Positions 52,534-61,010 of a stretch of 64,000 bases of DNA are shown here, piece by piece. The position numbers and the translations under genes were made by a program. Positions within the stretch are counted from its first letter, which is position 1. The number at the start of each line of letters is the position of its first letter. Source of the DNA: an uncultured Streptomyces sp. (lineage in GTDB: Bacteria; Actinomycetota; Actinomycetes; Streptomycetales; Streptomycetaceae); assembly GCF_947488945.1 (NCBI RefSeq), contig NZ_CANLBS010000009.1, positions 281,051-345,050 of the forward strand, written 5' to 3'. The notes beneath the pieces are model-generated. The model was not told the origin of the DNA. It searched no databases and saw nothing but the letters and a program-made list of their open reading frames with translations.

Positions 52534-53016
52534 TCAGGACGCGAGGACCTCGTCCAGCAGAGCTTCGGCCTTGTCCTCGTTGGTGTTCTCCGCGAGAGCG
52601 AGCTCGCTCACCAGAATCTGGCGGGCCTTGGCGAGCATGCGCTTCTCACCTGCGGAGAGTCCGCGCTCACGCTCACGACGCCACAGGTCACGCACAACTT
52701 CCGCGACCTTGATGACATCACCCGAGGCGAGCTTCTCCAGATTTGCCTTGTAGCGACGGGACCAGTTCGTCGGCTCTTCGGCGTACGGCGCGCGAAGCAC
52801 CTCGAAGACCCGGTCCAGCCCTTCCTGCCCGACCACGTCGCGCACGCCCACGAACTCCGCGTTGTCCGCCGGCACACGAACCGTCAGATCGCCCTGGGCG
52901 ACCTTGAGCACCAAGTAGGTCTTGTCCACGCCTTTGATCTGGCGAGTTTCGATAGCCTCGATCAGCGCGGCCCCGTGATGGGGATAGACCACGGTGTCGC
53001 CAACCTTGAACGTCAT
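52534..53016 (-). CDS. carD: CarD family transcription regulator
   Basis: A 160-residue CarD/CdnL protein. N-terminal RNA-polymerase-binding Tudor-like domain (FKVGDTVVYPHHGAALIEAIETR, DLTVRVPADNAEFVGVRDVV) and C-terminal helical DNA-binding domain (WSRRYKANLEKLASGDVIKVAEVVRDL, GEKRMLAKARQILVSELA, in pieces). It binds the beta subunit and stabilises open complexes at rRNA and other promoters; essential in mycobacteria. GGAAGGGG precedes the ATG. Confidence 0.97.
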   Translation of the reverse strand: MTFKVGDTVVYPHHGAALIEAIETRQIKGVDKTYLVLKVAQGDLTVRVPADNAEFVGVRDVVGQEGLDRVFEVLRAPYAEEPTNWSRRYKANLEKLASGDVIKVAEVVRDLWRRERERGLSAGEKRMLAKARQILVSELALAENTNEDKAEALLDEVLAS

Positions 53017-53868
53017 GTGACAGGTACCCCTTCCGTGGCTATCCAGAGTAACACGAGAACGGCTTCTCCTGAATGGTGTTTTCGCAGGTCAGGGCATATC
53101 TCGGGGCTTGACAACACCAACAGGCACGTGCTGCGGACGGCTTCCGGAAGGCGGTATTCGCAGGTGGGAGCCCCTGTGCAGCCGAATGGAATCGGGGTCG
53201 CCACGTAGGCGCGGCCCCTCGCCGGACGGCCCAAAGATCCCGATTTGTCGGGTTCGGAAGCCCTCGTTTTCCCTACTCCGTTCGAAGAACGGCCACCCGG
53301 TCGATCCCACTTTCGGCGATCAATGGAATTGATCAAGCCATGGCGCGAGTTCGCTTTCCGCCGCGAATGCGCCCACCCGAAGAATTGATCATTCGGGTTA
53401 TGTGAACAGCACATGTCGCGCCCGCACGCCGTCCCGTGCCCGGCCCCGCACCGCGCCGCTGGATCCCGCCCGACGGCCCCTCCGTACCCTGCGCGCCCCG
53501 GTACGACGCTCCCGCCGTACCCGGCGAGCCGGGCCCTCGCGTCTCCGCGGCGCACCTCTGCCGACCTCTGGGGACGGCTGGGGCCCCGGGCGCGTCTGCC
53601 GGCCGCCGACCTCTGCGAACGGCCGGACTCCCGGGCGCGTCGGGGTGGTTCCGCGTCCGGCGGCGGGCCGCCGTCCGAAGTCCCCGGCGCCACTGGGGCG
53701 GGTCGGGTGCGGACCGGTGACAGCGGCTCGGTAGCCTAAGGCCGCTGACACACCCTTAGGACGGCTTTACGTCCACTCGTTCCCGCGGTCCCCGGGGTAC
53801 GTCCGCACCGCCCCACCCGAGCACATTCCGAAGTCCGCAGTCCGAACGTTCAAGGAGTTGCCGCCGCC
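53017..53868. other. Long divergent intergenic region between carD and a lipoprotein gene
   Basis: 852 bp without a convincing gene. The first ~400 bp are lower in GC and carry ordered palindromes: GATCAAT-GGA-ATTGATC (53318-53334), CCCGAA...TTCGGG around a second GAATTGATCA copy (53376-53397), and ATGTG-AACAG-CACAT (53400-53414). The rest is GC-rich with open but overlapping frames on both strands. Promoters for both genes must lie here; an sRNA or long 5' leader is possible. Confidence 0.6.
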
Positions 53869-54510
53869 GTGAGCCGCAGCCTTCGACACGGCGCCCTCGC
53901 CGCCACTGCCCTCGTCGTCTCGATCGTCTCGCTCACCGCGTGCGGTGCGGGCAACGATGCGCAGACGCTCGAGGTGAAGCCGGACAACGCCGCCACCTCG
54001 GTCGGCACCATCAAGATCCAGAACGTGAACGTGATCACGCAGCCCGAGCACGACGCCGAGGGCCCGGCCGTGGTCGCCGCGACGCTGTTCAACGGCGGCA
54101 CCAAGGCCGAGACGCTCCAGTCGGTCGAGCTGCCCGGCTCCGACGCCCCGGTGGAACTGCACGCCGCGAAGGGCGACGGCCCGATCGAGATCCCGGCCGG
54201 CGGCCGGGTCATCATCGGCGGCGAGGGCAACGCCTCCGCCGTGATCGAGAACGGCCGCGAGGCCACCCGGAACGGCAACGTCCAGTCGGTGGTCTTCCAC
54301 CTCAGCGAGACCGGCGAGATCCAGCTGGGCGCCACCGTCGTGCCGGCCACCGGCTTCTTCGAGGGCTTCGGTCCGAGCGCGCTGCCCTCGGCCGCCGGCA
54401 GCCCGTCGCCGTCCGCCTCGGAGTCGGCGGACGCGTCGGCCACCCCCGACGCCACCACATCGGAGTCCGCCTCCCCCGACGCCACCGGGTCCGAGTCCGC
54501 CGCCGAGTGA
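53869..54510 (+). CDS. Secreted lipoprotein (DUF461-like)
   Basis: A 213-residue lipoprotein with GTG start: signal VSIVSLTAC (lipobox LTAC, Cys25), a beta-rich domain (about 30-165: DNAATSVGTIKIQNVNVITQPEH, VVAATLFNGGTKAETLQSVELPG, IPAGGRVIIGGEG) and a disordered Ser/Ala/Asp-rich tail with repeats such as SESADASATPDATTSES. The domain resembles copper-chaperone-like PCuAC folds by layout only. It stands between carD and phoP as in other streptomycetes. Confidence 0.85.
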   Translation: MSRSLRHGALAATALVVSIVSLTACGAGNDAQTLEVKPDNAATSVGTIKIQNVNVITQPEHDAEGPAVVAATLFNGGTKAETLQSVELPGSDAPVELHAAKGDGPIEIPAGGRVIIGGEGNASAVIENGREATRNGNVQSVVFHLSETGEIQLGATVVPATGFFEGFGPSALPSAAGSPSPSASESADASATPDATTSESASPDATGSESAAE

Positions 54511-54536
54511 CCCCGCCGGGGCCCCGTCCCCGGCAC

Positions 54537-54576
54537 GCGCGAAGGGGCGCCTCCCCACGGAGGCGCCCCTTCGCGC
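54537..54576. terminator. Bidirectional terminator
   Basis: A perfect 18-bp stem (54537-54554 with 54559-54576) and a CCAC loop, between the converging lipoprotein and phoP genes. Confidence 0.92.
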
Positions 54577-54606
54577 ATCGGTGGCCGGGCCGGACCGGCG
54601 CCCGGT

Positions 54607-55287
54607 TTACGGCTCGAACTTGTAGCCCAGGCCGCGGACGGTGACGAGGTAGCGCGGCGCGCCCGGGTCGGGCTCGATCTTGGCGCGCAGCCGCTTCACG
54701 TGGACGTCGAGGGTCTTGGTGTCGCCCACGTAGTCGGCGCCCCACACCCGGTCGATGAGCTGCATCCGGGTCAGCACCCGGCCCGCGTTGCGCAGCAGCA
54801 TCTCCAGCAGGTCGAACTCCTTGAGCGGCAGGTCGACCTTGCCGCCGCCCACCGTCACGACGTGGCGGTCCACGTCCATCCGGACCGGGCCGGCCTCCAG
54901 GGCCGCCGGGGTCACCTCCTCGGGCTCGCCGCGGCGCCGCAGCACCGCGCGGATGCGGGCCACCAGCTCCCGCGAGGAGAACGGCTTGGTCACGTAGTCG
55001 TCGGCTCCTATCTCCAGCCCGACGACCTTGTCGATCTCGCTGTCCTTGGCGGTCACCATGATCACCGGGACGTTGGAGCGGCCGCGGAGCTGTCGGCACA
55101 CCTCGGTGCCGGGCAGCCCCGGCAGCATCAGGTCGAGGAGGACGAGGTCGGCGCCGTTGCGCTCGAACTCGTCGAGACCATCGGGCCCGGTCGCCGCCAC
55201 GGCGACCTCGAAACCCTCCTTGCGCAGCATGTAGGACAGAGCGTCGCTGAAGGATTCCTCATCCTCGACGACAAGCACTCGGGTCAC
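54607..55287 (-). CDS. phoP: Phosphate response regulator PhoP
   Basis: A 226-residue OmpR/PhoB-type regulator: acidic pair VVEDEE, phospho-acceptor Asp52 in LVLLDLMLPGLPG, Lys in YVTKPFSS, and a C-terminal winged helix (VDLPLKEFDLLEMLLRNAGRVLT, TLDVHVKRLRAKIEPDPG, VRGLGYKFEP). In Streptomyces PhoP activates phosphate scavenging and represses many antibiotic clusters. Its GTG overlaps the phoR stop in GTGA. Mycobacterial orthologue: RegX3. Confidence 0.95.
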   Translation of the reverse strand: MTRVLVVEDEESFSDALSYMLRKEGFEVAVAATGPDGLDEFERNGADLVLLDLMLPGLPGTEVCRQLRGRSNVPVIMVTAKDSEIDKVVGLEIGADDYVTKPFSSRELVARIRAVLRRRGEPEEVTPAALEAGPVRMDVDRHVVTVGGGKVDLPLKEFDLLEMLLRNAGRVLTRMQLIDRVWGADYVGDTKTLDVHVKRLRAKIEPDPGAPRYLVTVRGLGYKFEP

Positions 55288-56546
55288 GGAAGAGCCTCCG
55301 GGGCAGGAATGGGTTCATCGGTGTCGGTCTCGGACGGCCGGTCGTCGTCCCGGACGACGAAGAGCTGTCCGCCGGTCGTGCGTTCCCTGACGCTGCCCGA
55401 CTCCGGCAGCCGCAGGGTGAAGGTGGAGCCCTGTCCCTCCGAGCTCCAGACGGTGACCTCCCCGCCGTGCGAGGCGGCCACGTGCTTGACGATGGCGAGG
55501 CCGAGACCGGTGCCACCGGTGGCGCGGGACCGGGCGGGGTCGACGCGGTAGAAACGTTCGAACACCCGCTCACGGTCCTTCTCGGAGATGCCGATGCCCT
55601 GGTCGGTCACGGCTATCTCGATCAGTCCCCCGCCCTGGGCGACGATACGCCGGGCGGCGATGCCGACCCGGGTCCGGGCGGGACTGTAGTTGACGGCGTT
55701 CTCCACGAGATTGCCCAGCGCGGCGGCGAGCTGACCGCGGTTCCCCCAGACCCGCAGTTCCGCGGTGCCGCCCGAGGCCATGGTGATCTGCTTCGATCCG
55801 GCCTGCTGACGGCACCGGTCGATGGCCTCGGCCACCAGCTCGTCCACCCGCACGGACTCGGAGTCCTCCAGCGGGTCGTCGTTCTGCACCCGCGAGAGGT
55901 CGATCAGCTCCTGTACGAGGTTGGTGAGCCGGGTCGCCTCGATCTGCATCCGGCCGGCGAACCGCTCCACCGCCTCGGGGTCCTCGGAGGCGTCCATCAC
56001 CGCTTCGCTGAGCAGCGACAGGGCGCCCGTGGGGGTCTTGAGCTCGTGGCTGACGTTGGCGACGAAGTCGCGCCGCACCGCCTCTATGCGCCGCGCCTCG
56101 GTGAGGTCCTCGACCAGCAGCAGCACCAGCCGCGAGCCCAGCGGGGCGACCCGGGCGGAGACCGCCAGGGCCTCTCCCCGGCCGGTGCCGCGCCGGGGCA
56201 GATCGAGCTCCACCTGCCGTATCTCGCCGTCCCTGCGGGTGTCGCGGGCCATGTTCAGCATGGCCTCGACGGAGAGCCGGCCGCCGCGCACCAGGCCCAG
56301 CGCGTACGCCGCGGAGCTGGCCTTGACCACGCTGTCGCTCTCGTCCAGCACCACCGCGGAGGAGCTGAGGACCGAGAGGACGGTGTCCACCCCGGGCGGC
56401 AGCGGGGCGCCGCTCTCGGGCCGCACGGAGGCGCGCGTCGGGCGTTTCTGTTCGCGTTCGCTCCAGCGGAACGCCAGCATGGCGATCACACCGGTTGCGA
56501 GACCGGCGATCGCGGCAGCTGCGGCGACCGCCGCGTTCACGTCCAT
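55284..56546 (-). CDS. phoR: Phosphate sensor kinase PhoR
   Basis: A 420-residue kinase with one N-terminal membrane helix (VAAAAAIAGLATGVIAMLAF), a PAS-like domain (about 45-150), the phospho-acceptor His in FVANVSHELKTPTGAL, and a GHKL domain (NLVENAVNYSP, TDQGIGISEKDRERVFERFYRVD in pieces, GGTGLGLAIVKHV). It controls PhoP under phosphate limitation, modulated by PhoU. The ATG follows TAACCT by 6 nt, so leaderless. Divergent from phoU. Confidence 0.95.
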   Translation of the reverse strand: MDVNAAVAAAAAIAGLATGVIAMLAFRWSEREQKRPTRASVRPESGAPLPPGVDTVLSVLSSSAVVLDESDSVVKASSAAYALGLVRGGRLSVEAMLNMARDTRRDGEIRQVELDLPRRGTGRGEALAVSARVAPLGSRLVLLLVEDLTEARRIEAVRRDFVANVSHELKTPTGALSLLSEAVMDASEDPEAVERFAGRMQIEATRLTNLVQELIDLSRVQNDDPLEDSESVRVDELVAEAIDRCRQQAGSKQITMASGGTAELRVWGNRGQLAAALGNLVENAVNYSPARTRVGIAARRIVAQGGGLIEIAVTDQGIGISEKDRERVFERFYRVDPARSRATGGTGLGLAIVKHVAASHGGEVTVWSSEGQGSTFTLRLPESGSVRERTTGGQLFVVRDDDRPSETDTDEPIPAPEALP

Positions 56547-56552
56547 GTGTCC

Positions 56553-56558
56553 AGGTTA
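56553..56558 (-). promoter_or_regulatory. -10 box of a leaderless promoter (phoR-phoP)
   Basis: TAACCT on the minus strand, 6 nt before the phoR ATG. Confidence 0.55.
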
Positions 56559-56565
56559 TGCGGGT

Positions 56566-56626
56566 GTTCAGCCCTCCTCCCAGCCATTCGAGTGTCAACT
56601 CGAACACTCGTCGCCCAGAGTTCACC
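56566..56626. promoter_or_regulatory. Candidate PHO-box region between phoR and phoU
   Basis: GTTCAGCCCTC (from 56566) and GTTCACCTGGG (from 56620) resemble the GTTCACC direct-repeat unit bound by PhoP; between them lies TCGAGTGTCAACTCGAACACTCG, a dense set of related half-sites (quoted in parts: GAGTGTCAACTC and CGAACACTCG). PhoP autoregulation from this divergent region is known in S. coelicolor; the exact repeat units here are not resolved by eye. Confidence 0.45.
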
Positions 56627-56742
56627 TGGGATAAAGGGTTGATTCATTTCGGCGGTCGGAACCGGACGCGTTCCCGCCGCACCGTGGGAGCGTGGGGGTC
56701 CGGCAAGCGACCCCGGCCCCGAAGGACTGGAGAGGGACTTCC

Positions 56743-57420
56743 ATGCGCGACGCTTACCACGAGGAACTCGACTCGATCGGCGACGACCTGGTCGAGATGG
56801 CCCGGCTCGTCGGCTCGGCGATCGGGCGGGCCACCACGTCCATGCTCGACGCCGATCTCAATCTCGCCGAGACCGTGATCGCCGCCGACCAGCGGGTCGA
56901 CGACCTGCAGCACGAGTTGGAGGCCCGCGCGATCGCGCTGCTGGCCCGCCAGCAGCCGGTCGCCACGGACCTGCGGATCGTCGTCACCTCCCTGCGCATG
57001 AGCGCCGACCTGGAGCGGGCGGGCGACCTCGCCCAGCACGTGGCCAAGCTGGCCCGGCTCCGTTTCCCGCAGCAGGCCGTCCCGCACGACCTGCACGCCA
57101 CCATCCTGGAGATGGGCCAGCTCGCCCAGCGGCTGATGGCCAAGGCCGCCGAGGTGATCATCACCAAGGACGTCGACCTGGCACTCCAGCTCGAACAGGA
57201 CGACGACGAGATGGACCTGCTGCACCGCACGCTCTTCCAGCACCTGATGGACGACCGCTGGAAGCACGGCATCGAGACCGCCGTCGACGTCACCCTGCTC
57301 GGCCGCTACTACGAGCGGTTCGCCGACCACGCGGTCTCGGTGGCCAAGCGCGTCGTCTACCTGGTCACCGGCGAGCACGCCGACGAGATCCAGGCCGGCA
57401 CGCAGACCGAAGGGGCCTGA
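56743..57420 (+). CDS. phoU: Phosphate signalling protein PhoU
   Basis: A 225-residue all-helical protein of two PhoU repeats (about 5-110 and 115-215): MRDAYHEELDSIGDDLVEMA, DLRIVVTSLRMSADLERAGDLAQHVAKLA (in pieces), and YYERFADHAVSVAKRVVYLVTGE with the metal-binding ExxxD pattern in each repeat. It links phosphate transport to PhoR. Followed by a terminator and then mtpA, as in S. coelicolor. Confidence 0.95.
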   Translation: MRDAYHEELDSIGDDLVEMARLVGSAIGRATTSMLDADLNLAETVIAADQRVDDLQHELEARAIALLARQQPVATDLRIVVTSLRMSADLERAGDLAQHVAKLARLRFPQQAVPHDLHATILEMGQLAQRLMAKAAEVIITKDVDLALQLEQDDDEMDLLHRTLFQHLMDDRWKHGIETAVDVTLLGRYYERFADHAVSVAKRVVYLVTGEHADEIQAGTQTEGA

Positions 57421-57455
57421 CCGCCGCGGAGCCCTCGTCGCGGACCGGACCCCGG

Positions 57456-57485
57456 GCCCGGCCCGTCCCCACGGACGGGCCGGGC
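57456..57485 (+). terminator. phoU terminator hairpin
   Basis: 13-bp stem GCCCGGCCCGTCC (57456-57468) with GGACGGGCCGGGC (57473-57485). Read-through would carry transcription on into mtpA. Confidence 0.8.
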
Positions 57486-57700
57486 CTCCGCGTGCACGGG
57501 CCGGTTCCGGCCCGCAGGCCCCACCCGTTCTGTCCGACCCGCCCGGCTCTGCGCGTGTGCGCCGTTGATGCGCCCTCCCGGCTGGGCATGCAATGGACGG
57601 GGCGGTACGACCACGTCACGCCCCGCCGTGCGCGCGACGCGTACGGCGCCGGTGTGCGGCGCCCCGCGCGCCGGCCCGCGGTATGCCCTGAGGAGGAACC

Positions 57701-57841
57701 ATGGCCGACTCCCCGACGACCGAAACCCCGACCGAGGCGCCCGCGGAAGCGGTGCGCCTGCCGCTCCTGGGAGCCTGCGGTTGCGGCTCGGGCTGCGGGT
57801 GCGGCTGCCAGTCCGGCGCGCCCTGCCAGTGCGGCGGCTGA
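57701..57841 (+). CDS. mtpA: MtpA, metallothionein-like cysteine-rich peptide
   Basis: A 46-residue peptide, MADSPTTETPTEAPAEAV then LPLLGACGCGSGCGCGC and QSGAPCQCGG. Seven Cys (26, 28, 32, 34, 36, 42, 44) are arranged as CxC and CxxxC, a metal-thiolate cluster; the first half is disordered. AGGAGGA lies 6 nt before the ATG. The gene follows phoU as in S. coelicolor, where phoU-mtpA is under PhoP control. It probably binds zinc or copper in the cytosol. Confidence 0.88.
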   Translation: MADSPTTETPTEAPAEAVRLPLLGACGCGSGCGCGCQSGAPCQCGG

Positions 57842-57854
57842 CCGGACCCGACCG

Positions 57855-57904
57855 GCGGGCCGGGGTCCCGCGGCGGGTGCTCCCGCCGCGGGACCCCGGC
57901 CCGC
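57855..57904. terminator. Very strong hairpin terminator after mtpA
   Basis: A perfect 23-bp GC-rich stem (57855-57877 with 57882-57904) closed by a 4-nt loop (TGCT), between converging mtpA and an MFS gene. A GTCCGCG 7-bp repeat (four units) lies at 58022-58048 at the other gene's end. Confidence 0.92.
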
Positions 57905-58048
57905 CCCCGTGCCCGTACCTCGCCGCTCTGCCTGCCCCGTCGCCGCGCCTCGCCCTCGTCCCGTCGGCGTAACTCGCCGCCGTACCGTCGCTGTACCTCG
58001 CCGCCGTAGCGCGTGTCCCTAGTCCGCGGTCCGCGGTCCGCGGTCCGG

Positions 58049-59476
58049 CTACCGGTCGTGGGAGCGCGGCCCCGGCGCGACCGGTCCGGTCCGGTCCGCG
58101 GGGGACACGGCCGCGACGATCGCGACGGCCCCGGTGGACCGCGCGGCCGGACCGGACGGCAGGGTGGCGGCCTCCGGGAGCGGCTGCACCACGACAGTCG
58201 GCGCCTCGACCGGCACCACCACCTCCGGCGCGGCGTCCGCCGCCGCCGGGAGCTCGCCCGGTGCGGGCAGGTTCCGCATCAGCGCCCAGTAGCCCAGCGC
58301 CGCCACCGTGCCGAGCACCGCGCAGGCCCCCCACAGCCACTCGGCACCGAAGCGGTCGATCACCACGCCGGACATGAGCGGCGCGATCAGTGCGGCGACC
58401 GACCAGGACATCGTGTAGACGCCCTGGTAACGGCCCCGCCCATGGGTGGGCGAGAGCTGCACGACGAGACCGGACTGGGTCGGCGCGTTGACGATCTCGG
58501 CGAGGGTCCACACGCACACGGTCATCGCGTACACGGCGAGCGAACCGGCGAACGCCGTCAGCCCGAACCCGTAGCCCGCCAGCAGCGCCGAGGCCACCAG
58601 CAGCCGGCGTGGATCCCGGTTCTGGATCATGCGGGTGACGGGGATCTGGACGGCGACGATCAGAACCCCGTTGACCGCGATGGCGGTGCCGAAGTCGGAG
58701 CTGGTGAATCCGTCGGCCCCCATCGCGACCGGCAGCCCGACGTACCCCTGCTGGAAGATCAGCGAGATCAGGAACGACAGTCCCACGACCCCCATGAACC
58801 GGCCGTCGCGCAGCACGGTGGAGATCCGCACGCCGTCGTCCGCGCCGGCCGCCCGCCCGTCCCGCGCGGGGGCGGCCTTCTCGGGGCGCGACTCCGGCAC
58901 CCGGAGGAACACCACCACCGCGCAGAGCAGCGTCATCGCGGCCTCGACGAGGAACCCGGCCCGGTAGCTGTGCTCGGCGATGAAACCGGCCCCGGCCGAT
59001 GAGGCGGCGAAACCGAGGTTCACCGCCCAGTAGTTCAGCGAGAACGCCCGTACCCGGTCCTTCGGCGGCACGATGTCGGCCATCATCGCCTGCACCGCGG
59101 GACGCGAGGCGTTGCTCGCCATCCCGACCAGGAAGGCCACGCCCGCGATGGCGATCGGGTGGACCATGAAGCCGAGCAGCGCCACGGAGCCGGCGGTCGA
59201 GATCTGCGCGATCAGCATCGTCGGCCGCCGCCCGAACCGGTCCGCCATCACGCCCGCGCCGAGCGACGAGACCACACCGCCGAGCCCGTGCAGGGCGGCG
59301 ACGAGACCCGCGTACGAGGCCGAGTAACCCCGGTCCAGGGTCAGGTAGAGCGCCATGAAGGTGGCGACGAACGAGCCCAGTCGGTTCACGAAGCTGCTGA
59401 GCCAGAGCCACCAGAACGCGGTGGGCAGCCCGGACACCGTCTCCCGCGTGGATCTCCCCAGACTGGAAACGGACAT
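58049..59476 (-). CDS. MFS transporter
   Basis: A 475-residue, 12-helix transporter of the multidrug-resistance type. Loop 2-3 motif GVMADRFGRRPTMLIAQ, motif-like GMASNASRPAVQAMMADIV in helix 5, and a Pro/Val-rich C-terminal tail of about 70 residues. The ATG at 59476 has GGGGAG upstream and gives the typical short start SVSSLGRSTRETVSGLP. Substrate unknown; conserved position beside gpmA. Confidence 0.9.
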   Translation of the reverse strand: MSVSSLGRSTRETVSGLPTAFWWLWLSSFVNRLGSFVATFMALYLTLDRGYSASYAGLVAALHGLGGVVSSLGAGVMADRFGRRPTMLIAQISTAGSVALLGFMVHPIAIAGVAFLVGMASNASRPAVQAMMADIVPPKDRVRAFSLNYWAVNLGFAASSAGAGFIAEHSYRAGFLVEAAMTLLCAVVVFLRVPESRPEKAAPARDGRAAGADDGVRISTVLRDGRFMGVVGLSFLISLIFQQGYVGLPVAMGADGFTSSDFGTAIAVNGVLIVAVQIPVTRMIQNRDPRRLLVASALLAGYGFGLTAFAGSLAVYAMTVCVWTLAEIVNAPTQSGLVVQLSPTHGRGRYQGVYTMSWSVAALIAPLMSGVVIDRFGAEWLWGACAVLGTVAALGYWALMRNLPAPGELPAAADAAPEVVVPVEAPTVVVQPLPEAATLPSGPAARSTGAVAIVAAVSPADRTGPVAPGPRSHDR

Positions 59477-59744
59477 ACGTGTACTCCCCGGGGTGCGCGG
59501 ACAGAAGGCGCCGGGACGAGACGGTAAGAGGTCCGGCACTGGAGAGAACATTACGAAGCGGAGGGCGCGGGCCGCCAGTCGATTGACGCCGATCGTCAAT
59601 CGACGCCCAGGACCGCCCGCCGGGCCGCCCCGAGGGGGCCCGGTCCGGCCCCTGCGGCACCTTCACCCGCCGGACGGCAACCGTCCGCCGGCCCGCCGTC
59701 CGTCCGCCCCTCGGCCGGGCGCGCGGAGCCCGTACGGGTTCGAT

Positions 59745-59750
59745 TACGCT
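59745..59750 (+). promoter_or_regulatory. -10 box of a leaderless promoter (gpmA)
   Basis: TACGCT lies 7 nt before the ATG at 59758. Confidence 0.55.
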
Positions 59751-59757
59751 CGGACCC

Positions 59758-60519
59758 ATGGCCGACGCACCGTACAAGCTGATCCTCCTCCGCCACGGCG
59801 AGAGCGAATGGAACGCGAAGAACCTGTTCACCGGCTGGGTGGACGTCAACCTCACCGAGAAGGGTGAGAAGGAAGCAGTTCACGGCGGTGAGCTGATCAA
59901 GGACGCCGGTCTGCTCCCCGACGTCCTGCACACCTCCCTCCAGAAGCGCGCCATCCGCACCGCGCAGCTCGCGCTGGAGGCCGCCGACCGTCACTGGATC
60001 CCCGTCCACCGCTCCTGGCGGCTCAACGAGCGCCACTACGGCGCGCTCCAGGGCAAGGACAAGGCCCAGACGCTCGCCGAGTTCGGCGAGGAGCAGTTCA
60101 TGCTGTGGCGCCGCTCCTACGACACCCCGCCGCCCGTGCTCGAGGACGGCACCGAGTTCTCGCAGAGCGACGACCCGCGCTACGCGACGATCCCGCCGGA
60201 GCTGCGCCCGCGCACGGAGTGCCTGAAGGACGTCGTCGTCCGCATGCTCCCGTACTGGTACGACGCGATCGTCCCGGACCTCCTCGACGGCAAGACCGTC
60301 CTGGTCGCCGCCCACGGCAACAGCCTCCGCGGCCTGGTGAAGCACCTGGACGGCATCTCCGACGAAGAGATCTCCGGCCTCAACATCCCCACCGGCATCC
60401 CGCTCGCCTACGAGCTGGACGCCGAGTTCCGCCCGGTCAAGCCGGGCGGCACCTACCTCGACCCGGACGCCGCCAAGGCCGCCATCGAGGCAGTAAAGAA
60501 CCAGGGCAAGAAGAAGTAG
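59758..60519 (+). CDS. gpmA: 2,3-bisphosphoglycerate-dependent phosphoglycerate mutase
   Basis: A 253-residue dPGM of glycolysis, interconverting 3- and 2-phosphoglycerate. Phospho-acceptor His13 in LLRHGESEWN, RLNERHYGALQGKDKAQT, and the second catalytic His in VAAHGNSLRGLVKHLDG. Last core gene before the mobile segment; a terminator follows at once. Confidence 0.97.
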   Translation: MADAPYKLILLRHGESEWNAKNLFTGWVDVNLTEKGEKEAVHGGELIKDAGLLPDVLHTSLQKRAIRTAQLALEAADRHWIPVHRSWRLNERHYGALQGKDKAQTLAEFGEEQFMLWRRSYDTPPPVLEDGTEFSQSDDPRYATIPPELRPRTECLKDVVVRMLPYWYDAIVPDLLDGKTVLVAAHGNSLRGLVKHLDGISDEEISGLNIPTGIPLAYELDAEFRPVKPGGTYLDPDAAKAAIEAVKNQGKKK

Positions 60520-60531
60520 GTTCCCTGATCA

Positions 60532-60572
60532 TGCCCCCGACCTGCGCATACGGCGCGGATCGGGGGCATTTT
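60532..60572 (+). terminator. gpmA rho-independent terminator
   Basis: 9-bp stem TGCCCCCGA (60532-60540) with TCGGGGGCA (60560-60568) followed by TTTT; inner bases can extend the stem. Confidence 0.88.
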
Positions 60573-60597
60573 CATGACCTGGGCCCACTGTGGGACC

Positions 60598-60830
60598 TCA
60601 GCGGGGCGAATCCTCCGGCGGCCGGAGTGCCTCCCCGAGTGCCTTCCGAGCCCGGTCCCGGCTGCTCGGCATGAGGTGGGCGTACACCTTCAGCGTCAGT
60701 CCGGGGTCGGAGTGCCCGAGGTACTCGCTGACGGCCTTGATGCTCTCCCCCGCGTCCAGCAGAACGGACGCGTAGAAGTGCCTCAGCGCGTGCACGCGCT
60801 CAGGGGCGGCGGTTGCGGCTAGACGCATGG
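60598..60830 (-). pseudogene. C-terminal remnant of a tyrosine recombinase (phage/AICE integrase)
   Basis: About 70 codons of a site-specific recombinase end: HALRHFYASVLLDAG (box II HxxR: His-Ala-Leu-Arg), HSDPGLTLKVYAHLMPSSRDRARKAL with the His and the nucleophile Tyr in KVYAHL. Upstream of about 60830 the reading frame turns into unrelated sequence and no N-terminal or catalytic Arg I part is present, so the gene is broken. It marks the left part of an element next to gpmA. Confidence 0.85.
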
Positions 60831-61010
60831 AAGGAAAATCAGGGCCTGCACGGCTTCTACACGGACGCAGGTTGCACGCTTCTCCGCATCGTAGATCTCT
60901 CACACCTCAGGTCAGGCGCCCTGTTCCAACGGTCGACCCGATAGGCCCCGGAATCAACGACCAACTGAACAAACCGGTCCCATTCAATTATCACGCCAAG
61001 CCGCGCAAAC

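Noticed and set aside
53013..53693. 226-codon minus-strand frame upstream of carD
   Set aside because: Arg/Gly-rich, no ribosome site, overlaps palindromic AT-rich DNA; other frames are equally open.
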